In this document: positions 1 through 8,320 of the stretch, piece by piece
How the letters are laid out: the number at the start of each line of letters is the position of its first letter
Position numbering within the stretch: the stretch's first letter is position 1
Source of the DNA: Flavobacterium sp. BFFFF2
Lineage (GTDB): Bacteria; Bacteroidota; Bacteroidia; Flavobacteriales; Flavobacteriaceae
DNA length: 64,000 bases
Direction: 5' to 3'
NCBI GenBank assembly: GCA_002256385.1
Contig: NKJD01000008.1
Coordinates: forward strand, 29,386-93,385
The notes under the pieces: model-generated
Seen by the model: only the letters and a program-made list of their open reading frames with translations
What the model was told of the DNA's origin: nothing
Databases searched by the model: none
Made by a program: the position numbers and the translations under genes

Positions 1-336
1 GTCCAATTGCTCGCGGTAACGGGCAATGTTTTCGCGGGTGGTTTTTTCGGGGTGTTGCCCCGTTTGAATGGCGTATTGTTCGGCGGGTAAACCGAACGAA
101 TCATAGCCCATCGGATGCAACACATTAAACCCTTTGTGGCGTTTGTAGCGCGACACAATATCCGAGGCAATATACCCCAGCGGATGCCCCACATGGAGTC
201 CCGCACCCGACGGGTACGGAAACATGTCTAAGACATAATACTTGGGCAATTGGCTATTGTTTTCGGCAGCAAAAGTGCGGTGTTCGCGCCAGTATTGTTG
301 CCATTTGGATTCGATGTGGTCGTGAAAATATTTCAT
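1..336 (-). CDS. leuS: Leucyl-tRNA synthetase, N-terminal part (runs off the window)
   Basis: Charges tRNA-Leu with leucine in the cytoplasm (class I aminoacyl-tRNA synthetase). About 112 N-terminal codons are visible. The start [16 protein letters not shown] is typical of bacterial LeuRS, followed by [19 protein letters not shown], which contains the class I HIGH signature as HVGH, and then DIVSRYKR and [18 protein letters not shown]. An in-frame ATG nine bases upstream (345) is an alternative start. The rest of the gene lies before base 1. A TACCTTTG promoter element lies 40 bases upstream. Confidence 0.95.
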   Translation of the reverse strand, partial: MKYFHDHIESKWQQYWREHRTFAAENNSQLPKYYVLDMFPYPSGAGLHVGHPLGYIASDIVSRYKRHKGFNVLHPMGYDSFGLPAEQYAIQTGQHPEKTTRENIARYREQLD

Positions 337-345
337 GGTCGTCAT

Positions 346-827
346 TTCAAAATAAAGGCCCCGTTTGGAGCGCCGCAAAGGTAGGGTTCTTTTGGGATAA
401 AATAGATAGGAGCAATGGGTTGCCTCTAATTGAATTGATTTAAACTTTTTTGATTGCAGCCAATTGAACTACGTTTCAATCACTTCAATTGATTATATAG
501 CCGAACTTCTTTGGTTTACTAAAAAAATCTTGCTGTAAGTAGGCAAGAATAGGGGAGTAGAAAGACTGCTCTTTTTGTGTAAATGGAATGAAGTATTTGC
601 TATTTTTGTGTATGACATTCATTCAAAAATACGCTTCCACATTCAGGCGATAGCAAGGCAATAATTGCTGTATTTTGCATTTGTTTTGGCGTGGCTGAAT
701 GACACAGCAAAGCAAGTTTTTCAATTTCCGTTCATTTGCCAACTTGCAGCTGTTTTTTTAGGCTTCCTGAAGTTGATGTTTTACCAGATCTGATTTGATG
801 ATTTGCAATTATTTATAATAATTTACC
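346..827. other. Gene-free stretch with a MITE-end remnant
   Basis: No credible gene. Bases 430–468 resemble the terminal inverted repeat of the second MITE family (TTTAAACTTTTTTGATTG followed by CAGCCAATTGAA), also found at 48145–48310 and 63807–64000, so this is probably the remnant of an excised or decayed copy. I see nothing else recognisable. Confidence 0.5.
376..383 (-). promoter_or_regulatory. Bacteroidota -7 promoter element for leuS
   Basis: On the minus strand the sequence reads TACCTTTG, matching the TAnnTTTG -7 element used by the primary sigma factor of Bacteroidota. It lies about 40 bases before the leuS start. No clear -33 TTTG box was found at the ideal spacing. Confidence 0.5.
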
Positions 828-1016
828 ATGATCCACTTAAAAAAAAAAGGAGCATTTGTCCTTTTGGTAGTATTGTTATTTTGTATCGGATACACAATAA
901 ATAACCTCATTAAAAACGATGCTACCACCGATAAAATAGGTCAATATTTATTGCTGTTCTCCTCTACGATATCATCATATATCATGTTTAGAATTGTGTA
1001 CAAATCCAAAGTGTGA
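828..1016 (+). CDS. Small membrane protein, unknown function
   Basis: A 62-residue ORF with two hydrophobic segments: residues 9–26 (AFVLLVVLLFCIGYTINN) and 40–57 (YLLLFSSTISSYIMF). A lysine-rich start (MIHLKKKG) suggests the N-terminus is cytoplasmic. The family is not recognised. It stands alone between leuS and two secreted-protein genes on its own strand. It could be a chance ORF, but the paired transmembrane segments and the positive N-terminus make a small integral membrane protein plausible. Confidence 0.4.
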   Translation: MIHLKKKGAFVLLVVLLFCIGYTINNLIKNDATTDKIGQYLLLFSSTISSYIMFRIVYKSKV

Positions 1017-1118
1017 TTTTACAAAAAGATGACATTTAAATGGTAGTCTTTGTTTATTTCATCCAATTTATAGATTATTTACTTTATAATTTATTGTAAA
1101 AGAAAGAATTAATGCCCA

Positions 1119-2000
1119 ATGAAAACTCCTGCCCTAATTAGCATTTTCCTGATTCAAATGGTGTTCGGGCAAAAACCACAAGTGGTAGATCGTGCCACCC
1201 ACAAAGCGATTGAATATGCCACCTTAGTTTTTTATCAAAAAGGCAAAATAATTGGAGGGCAATATACTGACGCAGCTGGGTATTTTACCGCACCAAGTCA
1301 ATTTGATCAGTTGGTGGTGTCATGTATGGGGTATGTAACCCAAACTTTAGTTGACAAAGACCGACTATTCATATCTTTAGAACCAAGCACATTTCAACTC
1401 GATGAAGTGATTGTTAAGCCAAATAGGACATTTGAGGCTGGAACAATTTACCAGAAAAAGTTCAAATGGGTCGGGTTGAACAATGGGCTTGAACTAGGGG
1501 TCTACATTAAAAATGAAAGTGGTAGACGGGGTAAAATTCAAAAAGTACAATTTAAAGTGGGCAAAGTAAGTGAAGACATTACCTACCGCATCCATTTTTA
1601 TACCTACACCACCAAGCCATTAACCCCAGGAACGGAGTTGACCCATTCTAATGCATTAAGGATATTGAGCAAAGGGACCACAGGCCTAGTAGAAGCAGAT
1701 GTGGAGGATGAAAATGTTATTTTTCCTTTAGAAGGAGTTTATGCAACAGTTGAATGTATTAGCGGAACACCGATTTCAGATTATTCGGGCTATTTAGTTG
1801 GGAAAAAAGCCATGTTTTGCTTAGAGTCCCATCGTTCAAGTTTGTTCGATTTTCTTTCAATTAATAAATTAAATGGCGTGGGCTGGGTCAATGTCAATGA
1901 ATGGTGGCCAATAAACTATGAAATGACATTTAACAAAGAGCTGGATAGAAAACAGCAGTTTGTGCCCACGTTTGGTTTGCTGGTCAAGGAAGTTGATTGA
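1119..2000 (+). CDS. Secreted protein with carboxypeptidase-regulatory-like N-terminal domain
   Basis: 293 residues. A signal peptide (MKTPALISIFLIQMVFGQ) is followed by a CarboxypepD_reg-like beta-sandwich: VVDRATHKAIEYATLVFYQKG, then TDAAGYFTAP, then VSCMGY, and FQLDEVIVKP at residues 92–102. This arrangement is typical of Bacteroidota envelope proteins, including the plug-proximal domain of TonB-dependent receptors. The remaining ~190 residues are beta-rich and unassigned (RIHFYTYTTKPLTPGTEL). The next gene is a diverged paralogue with the same plan (FELNEVVIYN), so the two form a tandem duplicate. It probably faces the periplasm or outer membrane. The substrate is unknown. Confidence 0.65.
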   Translation: MKTPALISIFLIQMVFGQKPQVVDRATHKAIEYATLVFYQKGKIIGGQYTDAAGYFTAPSQFDQLVVSCMGYVTQTLVDKDRLFISLEPSTFQLDEVIVKPNRTFEAGTIYQKKFKWVGLNNGLELGVYIKNESGRRGKIQKVQFKVGKVSEDITYRIHFYTYTTKPLTPGTELTHSNALRILSKGTTGLVEADVEDENVIFPLEGVYATVECISGTPISDYSGYLVGKKAMFCLESHRSSLFDFLSINKLNGVGWVNVNEWWPINYEMTFNKELDRKQQFVPTFGLLVKEVD

Positions 2001-2060
2001 TTGTAACTACTCAAAATGGGCAATGCAATTGCATGCTACGTGGCGCGATTTTTTTTCAAC

Positions 2061-2068
2061 TACTTTTG
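2061..2068 (+). promoter_or_regulatory. -7 promoter element, nearly leaderless start
   Basis: TACTTTTG matches TAnnTTTG and lies only four bases before the ATG at 2073. Transcription would start at or beside the start codon. This supports the start at 2073 over the longer frame opening at 2016. Confidence 0.5.
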
Positions 2069-2072
2069 CCCC

Positions 2073-2996
2073 ATGAAACTATTCTTCCTCCTTTTCATTT
2101 CCTTTTCATTTGCGCAAAACCAGCCATTTATCCCGATGGATGAAGACACCCATGAGTTTATCGAGGAGGTAAATTACACGCTTTTTTTTAATAAGAAACC
2201 CATTAATTTGGGAATAACAAGCAAAGACAGCGTAACCCGTTTGCCTACTCGGGTAGCCTTTGATTCCATCGCTTTTAGCAAAATGCAGTACCTACCAACG
2301 GGATTGTTGGCATCGCAATTAATGAATGTGGTAAAGCTTAAGAAAACCGTTTTTGAGCTGAATGAAGTAGTCATATACAATACTAAACAAAAGGAATTTG
2401 CCATTGGTGAAAAAGGTAGGTTTGTTAAACGACGGTCAGGAAACATACAAACAGATCCCAATTATGGATTACTTATCAGACAAGCTGAGTTGGCTAACAA
2501 AACTATCACCCGACTGGAATTTTTTGTTGAAAAAGTAAAATATAAAACGACCTACAAGGTCAAATTTTATGCAGCCCGCGAAAAAGGCAATCCGAACCAA
2601 TCGCAAACAGTAGCATTGGATGCGGTATTGTTTGAAGGCCCAACAGATACGCTGGAGGTAGGTACCAAAGGCAAAGTAGCGCTGAATCTTGATGAATATG
2701 CAATAGCAACCAATAACAAAGATGTTTTTGTATGCCTTGAGCTACAGTCATATTATGACGAAAACAACCAGGTAATTCAGCCCGAGTTTAAAGATACCAC
2801 CAAGCTCAAATTTCAATTGTCCAATAGGATGAATTATTATGCAAGGGGAATGAATCCAACGAGCAAAAAATTAACACCCGAAGCCATCAATATAAATTTA
2901 ATGATCAACCGGGATTTTGCTTTCATGTTTTTCAAGAAACCACACAAAAGTGAATTGGTGGCGCCAGCTATTGTGCTTTATGCAAAAAAATCTTAG
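2073..2996 (+). CDS. Secreted protein, paralogue of the preceding gene
   Basis: About 307 residues from MKLFFLLFISFSFAQ, a clean signal peptide; the frame stays open upstream to 2016, but that extension has no signal-like features. It shares its plan with the upstream protein: short beta-sandwich, then FELNEVVIYNTKQK, then a segment RLEFFVEKVKYKTTYKVKFY matching the neighbour's KVQFKVGKVSEDITYRIHFY. This looks like an old tandem duplication. Function unknown; envelope location inferred from the signal peptide. Confidence 0.65.
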   Translation: MKLFFLLFISFSFAQNQPFIPMDEDTHEFIEEVNYTLFFNKKPINLGITSKDSVTRLPTRVAFDSIAFSKMQYLPTGLLASQLMNVVKLKKTVFELNEVVIYNTKQKEFAIGEKGRFVKRRSGNIQTDPNYGLLIRQAELANKTITRLEFFVEKVKYKTTYKVKFYAAREKGNPNQSQTVALDAVLFEGPTDTLEVGTKGKVALNLDEYAIATNNKDVFVCLELQSYYDENNQVIQPEFKDTTKLKFQLSNRMNYYARGMNPTSKKLTPEAININLMINRDFAFMFFKKPHKSELVAPAIVLYAKKS

Positions 2997-3149
2997 TACC
3001 TAGAAACAACTTCAAAAATTTTCTTTCCAAACAATTTCAGGATATTCGTCAGTAACGAACAATTATTCATTAAAAGTAAGAATTATTGTAGCAAAGGCTT
3101 CGTTTAATTTTTAGATAAATAATTTGCTCGCTATGGTGTTTTTGTTGAT

Positions 3150-4277
3150 TCAAAACGGCAGCAAAGACCTTCTGTAAGTACAGCGACGGCGTTTAATGTT
3201 CGGGTTAAAGTGTCTCCATACATTTTCAATGGCGATGTTTTCTTCCAGTTCTGGCGTACGTACAAATCGTTTAACCCCTAGTTTGAGCATTGTTTTGTAA
3301 TATTCATCAAAAATAACGGCTGTAATGCCCTTGTTTTGATAAGCTGGTGCAATGCCAATTAAGTATAAAAGAACTTCGTCAATCGATTTTTTGGCTTTCC
3401 AGAAATGAATCCAACCAAATGGCCATAGTTTTCCGCCCGACCGTTGTAGCGCCTCGGTAAATGAAGGCATCACAATGCCGAATGCTATCATTTTATCCTG
3501 TTCATCAAACACAAATTTAATAAGTTCAGGATTGATTAATGGAATGTATTTTTCTTTAAAATAGTTTTTCAATGCGGCTGTAACTGGCACAAATGAAGGC
3601 AACACCGCATAACTTTCATTGAATAAATCAAACATTTCATCCACATAAGGCAAAATCTCTGAAGTTGACTTAAATGACAGTGCTTTTACTTTAAACCGTT
3701 GTCGAATCAATGCTTGTCCGCGCTGAAAAGTTTCCTGTTTTATGTCAGACAATTCAAAGGAACTTTCGCGGTATCTTTTTTCTACTTCAAACCCCAAAGC
3801 TTCTAAATGTGTCACATAATAAGGCTTGTTATACCAAGTAATCATCGACCCCTCAAAATCGTATCCTTCAGTGATCACCCCCACTTTGTCGAGGTTCGAA
3901 AAGCCCATGGGGCCTTCCATGTAGGTTAAGCCTTTTTCGGCGCCCCAAGCCCTCACCTTTTCTATTAAAGCGCGGGTCACTGCCACATCGTCAATGACAT
4001 CCCACCAGCCAAAACGGATTTTTGGAATCCCTTGGTTTTTAACCTCTGGCCAGTTGATCATTGCGGCAACGCGGCCTACGGGTTTTCCATTTTGGAAAGC
4101 CATAAAAAAGCGTGCTTCAGCCTCTAAAAAAACAGGGTTTTTGGCTGGGTCAAAATGTTGTAATTCATCGGATATTAACGTGGGCACCCAAAAAGGGTCG
4201 TTTTTATAAAGCTGAAATGGAAAACAAACAAATTGTTTGAGTTCTTTTTGGCCAAAAAGTTCTTTAACGGTAATCAT
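3150..4277 (-). CDS. GNAT-like acyltransferase family protein
   Basis: 375 residues, cytoplasmic, no signal peptide. The N-terminal half (ARFFMAFQNGKPVGRVAAMIN near residue 55–75) and the C-terminal half (FDEQDKMIAFGIVMPSF, then LIGIAPAYQNKGITAVIFDEYY at ~310–331) each look like a GNAT fold. The PAYQNKGI segment is the acetyl-CoA pyrophosphate-binding motif (Q/RxxGxG/A). Tandem-GNAT proteins of this length are common in Bacteroidota and mostly uncharacterised. The gene lies 17 bp after the outer-membrane gene at 4295–5356 on the same strand, so the two are probably co-transcribed. Acceptor substrate unknown. Confidence 0.65.
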   Translation of the reverse strand: MITVKELFGQKELKQFVCFPFQLYKNDPFWVPTLISDELQHFDPAKNPVFLEAEARFFMAFQNGKPVGRVAAMINWPEVKNQGIPKIRFGWWDVIDDVAVTRALIEKVRAWGAEKGLTYMEGPMGFSNLDKVGVITEGYDFEGSMITWYNKPYYVTHLEALGFEVEKRYRESSFELSDIKQETFQRGQALIRQRFKVKALSFKSTSEILPYVDEMFDLFNESYAVLPSFVPVTAALKNYFKEKYIPLINPELIKFVFDEQDKMIAFGIVMPSFTEALQRSGGKLWPFGWIHFWKAKKSIDEVLLYLIGIAPAYQNKGITAVIFDEYYKTMLKLGVKRFVRTPELEENIAIENVWRHFNPNIKRRRCTYRRSLLPF

Positions 4278-4294
4278 TGTTAATCAGTTGGTTT

Positions 4295-5356
4295 TTAAGG
4301 TGATGTTGGCTTGTCAGCTTTGGATTCTTTTTTGTCCTTGCTTTTTTTGTCCTTGCCCTTTTTGTCTTTATCTTTCTTTTTACTTTTCCCTTTTTTGTCT
4401 TCTATTTTGTCTTTTTTAGGCTTGTCAACGCGCGTCCAATGAATGCCCAAATTGCCGTCAAAACGCCACGACAATCCAACGCCTCCATACATGAGCTCAG
4501 GGGTCGATTTAAGACTGCGGTTAAAGTTTGCATCTATTTGTAAGTCGTCGTGAACCAAATAAGCAGCCCCAACACGCAAAATGTTGTCATTGTAAAAATC
4601 CCCTATATATGATTGCCATTCAATCATGCCCGACCAATTGTCATTGAATCCGCGGGTCAGCGTCATGATGCCGCCAAAACTCGGGAAGTTGGTAGCTATT
4701 TTATCGGCAAAAACATTGGTAATCAGTACATAACTGGATCCAAGATGGTGCTGCATGACGGCCACCAACTTCGGACTAAAGCTTTTGTCTTTTGGAAAAG
4801 TATAAGGATTGTTTCCAAATGAGAGGTTAAAGCCAGCATAAATGCTTACTGCCGGAATGATTTCTTTCCAGCTTCGTTTGTGGTTCTTGGTCCAACTGAG
4901 TAAATTAGGTTTCTTCTTTGAGAATTTTTTAAACGGGTCGTACACCAAATATTTGGCACCAAAAGTAGATTGTTTCAGGCCGCTACGTTCATTAAAGGTC
5001 AGAGGTGTAACTTCATGGTCTTTTTGGTATTGCAGGTCAATGTCAAACTCGAGTTCTTCAAAAAATTGGCCAAACCTGATGTTGATGTCGTACAATCGGC
5101 CTGTGCTGCTGTAATCTGTCGGTTTGTCGCGCAATGACCAAATGTTATAACCTGCCTCTAATTGATAGACCGCTTTGCCCACCGAAAACGCCGACACCGA
5201 TTTGCCCGGTCGGTTCGAGTTAATTTGATCGGTGTATTGGGCGTGCAGGTTGCTTCCTACAAACAGCGTTAAAACGAGGGTTGAAAGTAAATTTTTCACA
5301 GCGAATGCCAATTTAATAGACTTCAAAAGTAATGGATTATTTATGATTTTCATCAC
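4295..5356 (-). CDS. Outer-membrane beta-barrel protein (phenol-degradation meta-pathway/transporter-like) with lysine-rich tail
   Basis: 353 residues. A signal peptide ends at ...VGSNLHAQ. NRPGKSVSAFSVGKAVYQLEAGYN is the usual opening of the transporter/MetA-pathway OMP family (Phenol_MetA_deg-like), followed by alternating beta strands (FEELEFDIDLQYQK, GMIEWQSYIGDFYNDNILRVGAAY). The last ~45 residues are a run of lysine, aspartate and serine (KKDKDKKGKDKKSKDKKES), unusual for a barrel, which would sit outside or in the periplasm. The ATG at 5356 gives a 20-residue extension before the signal peptide; GTG at 5299 (MKNLLSTLVL) is a likelier start. Substrate unknown. Confidence 0.65.
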   Translation of the reverse strand: MMKIINNPLLLKSIKLAFAVKNLLSTLVLTLFVGSNLHAQYTDQINSNRPGKSVSAFSVGKAVYQLEAGYNIWSLRDKPTDYSSTGRLYDINIRFGQFFEELEFDIDLQYQKDHEVTPLTFNERSGLKQSTFGAKYLVYDPFKKFSKKKPNLLSWTKNHKRSWKEIIPAVSIYAGFNLSFGNNPYTFPKDKSFSPKLVAVMQHHLGSSYVLITNVFADKIATNFPSFGGIMTLTRGFNDNWSGMIEWQSYIGDFYNDNILRVGAAYLVHDDLQIDANFNRSLKSTPELMYGGVGLSWRFDGNLGIHWTRVDKPKKDKIEDKKGKSKKKDKDKKGKDKKSKDKKESKADKPTSP

Positions 5357-5377
5357 ATTCAGCGATTGTGAAAACCA

Positions 5378-5385
5378 TACATTTG
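5378..5385 (+). promoter_or_regulatory. -7 promoter element of the DUF4834 gene
   Basis: TACATTTG lies 16 bases before the ATG at 5402. It matches TAnnTTTG. A TTG sits nearby but at a non-ideal distance. Confidence 0.45.
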
Positions 5386-5401
5386 CATAAAATTTGTTTC
5401 C

Positions 5402-5656
5402 ATGGTTATTGCTTCATTTCAGGGACTCATTAAAACCCTTTTTTGGATACTCTTTATTTATTATGGCGTTCGATTTTTAGCCAGGTTGTTTTTGCCATTA
5501 TTGGCTAAAAAAGTAGTCGAAAAGGCGCAAGAACAATTTCAGCAACAACACAACCAATACCAATCTTCACAACAAGCAGCCCAGCAGCCTGCGTCGGAAC
5601 CCAAAAAAAAGGAATCGGTTGTTGGTGAGTATATTGACTTTGAGGAAGTAGAGTAG
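5402..5656 (+). CDS. DUF4834 family small membrane protein
   Basis: 84 residues. One N-terminal hydrophobic segment (TLFWILFIYYGVRFLARLF, residues 12–30), then a glutamine-rich linker (EKAQEQFQQQHNQYQSSQQ) and a C-terminal acidic motif VGEYIDFEEVE. This exact plan (membrane anchor, Q-rich spacer, GEYIDFEE end) is the DUF4834 family of Bacteroidota. Function unknown. It is divergent from the outer-membrane gene at 4295–5356. Confidence 0.75.
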   Translation: MVIASFQGLIKTLFWILFIYYGVRFLARLFLPLLAKKVVEKAQEQFQQQHNQYQSSQQAAQQPASEPKKKESVVGEYIDFEEVE

Positions 5657-5724
5657 GTTTGCTGCGGGTGGCAATAACTTATTTGTCGGCAATTTTTTTT
5701 TTTGTTTAATGTGTTGATGCTTAT

Positions 5725-6213
5725 ATGGATAAGATTGCTGTTTTCAAAGGTCAAAATCATTTGCGCATTTTACTCATTCTGCTTTTAACGTTACTTCTCT
5801 TTTTTGGAATCTACATTTTTCCGCACACTATTTTTTCTTCGATAAGCCTTATTTTGGTCTGCCTCGGCAGTATGCTTTGTGTTCAATTTCCAGAAATTAC
5901 GGTGTACAATGACCGTTTCAACGTTCAATGGCGAGGGATGATTACAAAATTTAGCAGCGTGGATTCGTTTTATTTTACTGAAATCGAACAGGTTACGTTC
6001 CGAAAGGGATATTCAGGTTTAACCCAGTCAATGACCATTTCACTGCTTTTCGGAGGTGGTCCCTATGGCAGTATCAGTGAACCTGATCTATTTGTCGTAG
6101 TTAAAAAAGACGGTTCTAGGTTTCTACTGAAGCGGATAGGTAAAGAAAAAGACTTTATTCAATTAATTCAACTATTACAGCAGTTGATAGCTCAAGCGCA
6201 AGAAGTACATTGA
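5725..6213 (+). CDS. Two-TM membrane protein with PH-like cytoplasmic domain, unknown function
   Basis: 162 residues. Two adjacent hydrophobic segments (ILLILLLTLLLFFGIYIFP, residues 14–32, and SSISLILVCLGSMLCVQF, 38–55) are followed by a beta-rich domain (ITVYNDRFNVQWRG, DSFYFTEIEQVTFRKG, DLFVVVKKDGSRFLLKRIG) and a short helix. A membrane hairpin followed by such strands resembles bacterial PH-like (bPH) domain proteins. No assigned family; the call rests on architecture only. Confidence 0.5.
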   Translation: MDKIAVFKGQNHLRILLILLLTLLLFFGIYIFPHTIFSSISLILVCLGSMLCVQFPEITVYNDRFNVQWRGMITKFSSVDSFYFTEIEQVTFRKGYSGLTQSMTISLLFGGGPYGSISEPDLFVVVKKDGSRFLLKRIGKEKDFIQLIQLLQQLIAQAQEVH

Positions 6214-6260
6214 TTTTTAGGCAAAATGAGACTACTTGAAATCAATTAATTTTAAAAATT

Positions 6261-7139
6261 ATGCATAATAAGTGTAGGTTGTTTTTTGGTGCGGTAATGT
6301 TATTGCTGCTAAGCGGTTGCAATAAAAAGGTAGAATCTACAGTTGATGCCAATTATAAAGATAAAGCAGACACTTCTATAAAGTACTATTCTACAGATGT
6401 AAAGGACAACTTTGTCATTTCTGTTAGTTTGCCCGATGGCTACAAGGCAAACAATAAAGAAGCCTATCCGGTAGTTTACCTTTTAGATGCCAACTTATAT
6501 TTTGATATGGTGGCAGCAACCTGTCATAAGTACACTGAAATTGGTTTAATTCCCTCCGTAATCCTTGTAGGTATTGGCTACAAGGACTTACAAACAATGG
6601 ACTCATTGCGGTGCAGAGATTTTACATTTCCACTTGCCCTTGCCGAATATGAAATGACTGTCAGCGGTAAAGCAGGTCATTTTTTGCGTTTTTTACAAAA
6701 GGAGTTAATTCCGCATATTGACGCCAACTATTCGGTTGACAAAAACAAACGCCTATTAATAGGACATTCTTTGGGAGGATATTTTACCTTGTATGCCCTG
6801 CAGCAAGACTTGCTCTACCAGAACGATTTATTCAGTAGTTACATTGCCGCTAGCCCCTCCACCAATTACAACCGCAATTACCTAGTTAAGGAATTTCAGA
6901 ATCTTCCTTTGAATAACAAAAACGAAATGACTGCTTACGTGACCTTTGGTGGACTGGAAGATGCCGATGAAGAAGATGCTTCTTTGTTAAAATCAAACGA
7001 AACACTGCAGTCGCTTAGTAGCACTTTAAACGATAAAAACAACATTGTTTTCAAAGGTGACATGTATTCAAACCTTGGGCACATGGACACGCCATTGCCT
7101 ACTTTTATAAAGGGGTTGCAGTTTGCTTTGAATAAATAG
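6261..7139 (+). CDS. Lipoprotein esterase, Fes/esterase-D alpha/beta hydrolase family
   Basis: 292 residues. The lipoprotein signal MHNKCRLFFGAVMLLLLSGC has a lipobox LSGC. The hydrolase core shows YPVVYLLDANLYF (strand with oxyanion region), the nucleophile elbow GHSLGG near residue 169–174, an acid region around GGLEDADEED, and a likely catalytic histidine in NLGHMDTPLP near residue 273. This is the predicted alpha/beta hydrolase group that includes enterochelin esterases (COG2819-like). It would act at the envelope on an ester substrate that cannot be named from sequence alone. Confidence 0.8.
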   Translation: MHNKCRLFFGAVMLLLLSGCNKKVESTVDANYKDKADTSIKYYSTDVKDNFVISVSLPDGYKANNKEAYPVVYLLDANLYFDMVAATCHKYTEIGLIPSVILVGIGYKDLQTMDSLRCRDFTFPLALAEYEMTVSGKAGHFLRFLQKELIPHIDANYSVDKNKRLLIGHSLGGYFTLYALQQDLLYQNDLFSSYIAASPSTNYNRNYLVKEFQNLPLNNKNEMTAYVTFGGLEDADEEDASLLKSNETLQSLSSTLNDKNNIVFKGDMYSNLGHMDTPLPTFIKGLQFALNK

Positions 7140-7306
7140 AGTGATTTACAGCCTAGTTAGGGGTTTATGAGTATCATTTCTCATTTTTAAAGTTTGTTTC
7201 CGATATCAAGAAATTCGGTTTACTTTACCTTTTGAATTGCATTTAGTTTTTTTGAAATATTAAGCAAGACGAATAACAAATAGAAAGTTAAAGCCCATTT
7301 CAAAAA

Positions 7307-7909
7307 CTAAGACGTTTTTGTGAGCAACTCCGTCAATTCAAGCTGAACGGAATACCCTTTGTCATTTAAATACCATTTTTGCAATTTAGTTTTGGCATTG
7401 TCATCAATTTGGCCGTGTAACGCTTTGTAATTGGTCATTAATTGTTGTGCACCTACAGGTCTTGGTCCATAATGAGCAACGAGTTCGTGCGTTTGGGCAT
7501 CCAATACAATCAATTTTGGAATGGATTTGGTGCCGTTGGTTAAAAAAAGTTGCATAAGCTCGTCATGCCGATCTCTTAGGACAATATGTAATGAAAAAGC
7601 TTGGGTTTCTTCGGCCATTTTGTGCCAAATGGGCACTATTTGTGCCGCATCGCCACACCAGCCTTCTGCCAATGCCAAACCAATCCATTTAGCTTTATAT
7701 GGCAGCAATGCCGCGCTAACCTCCGGAAGAATGTGCAGTGTTTTGTCTAATCGGCGCATCCTTGCCTCATTGAGTTCGCTGTAATGCGTCAAGGCTTCTG
7801 ATTGTTCATCGCCTGTCGATAAACCCAATGCCAATTGCTTGCGAATCCATTCGCGGTATTCGTTATATGTTAAACTTGATGCCAAAGCGGAATTGAAGAT
7901 GGAGGTCAT
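7307..7909 (-). CDS. Thioredoxin family protein with WCGD active site
   Basis: 200 residues, no signal peptide. The motif AEGWCGDAAQ near residue 102–111 replaces the CxxC of thioredoxin with a single cysteine (WCGDA), as in the Thioredoxin_9-type family common in Bacteroidota. The cis-proline loop SIPKLIVLD follows at ~149–157. With only one active-site cysteine it is unlikely to be a classic dithiol reductase. A predicted cytoplasmic protein; partner unknown. A heptamer repeat tract lies just upstream of its start. Confidence 0.8.
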   Translation of the reverse strand: MTSIFNSALASSLTYNEYREWIRKQLALGLSTGDEQSEALTHYSELNEARMRRLDKTLHILPEVSAALLPYKAKWIGLALAEGWCGDAAQIVPIWHKMAEETQAFSLHIVLRDRHDELMQLFLTNGTKSIPKLIVLDAQTHELVAHYGPRPVGAQQLMTNYKALHGQIDDNAKTKLQKWYLNDKGYSVQLELTELLTKTS

Positions 7910-7920
7910 GAGTACTGTTT

Positions 7921-7950
7921 AAAAATTTTGAATTTTGAATTTTGAATTTC
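7921..7950. repeat. Heptamer repeat tract (TTTTGAA)
   Basis: About four copies of the 7-bp unit TTTTGAA/ATTTTGA in a row. Related heptamer tracts occur at 8238–8312, 28067–28085, 39640–39700 and 55594–55619, all in intergenic DNA. Confidence 0.7.
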
Positions 7951-8036
7951 GCCGTATGGGCGAAGTCACAAACATTTAATATTAGTAATGAGAACCGAAG
8001 CCAAAAGGCCGAATGGTATATGGAGCTGGCGGAATA

Positions 8037-8125
8037 AAAGCCAAGTGGACTTCCGGAAAGCAAACTTCAGTTCGCAAATCAAAAGACATGCACTTCAATC
8101 GAGCTTAAGCTCGCTCATTTTGGAA
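8037..8125. repeat. REP-like hairpin doublet
   Basis: Contains CCAAGTGGACTTCCGGAAAG followed by a diverged GCAAACTTCAGTTCGC hairpin and then GAGCTTAAGCTC. The same order of hairpins, better preserved, is found at 39508–39590. The whole gap 7910–8320 carries repeats and no gene. Confidence 0.6.
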
Positions 8126-8237
8126 TCTCTAAAACCTAAAACTTTAAACTTTCGCACTTTCAACATTCAACTAATGAGGGCATCGGAGATGTCTTGCGGG
8201 TACTGAACTTCTGGTTATAGAAACTGATGTTCGGGAA

Positions 8238-8312
8238 ACAACTTTAAACCTTGAACTTTAAACTTTAAACCTTATACTTTAAACTTTAAACCTTAAACCT
8301 TGAACTTTAAAC
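8238..8312. repeat. Heptamer repeat tract (CTTTAAA/CCTTGAA)
   Basis: About ten uninterrupted 7-bp units of the form CTTTAAA, CCTTGAA or CCTTAAA, ending nine bases before the RlpA stop codon. Confidence 0.8.
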
Positions 8313-8320
8313 AAAAAAAA

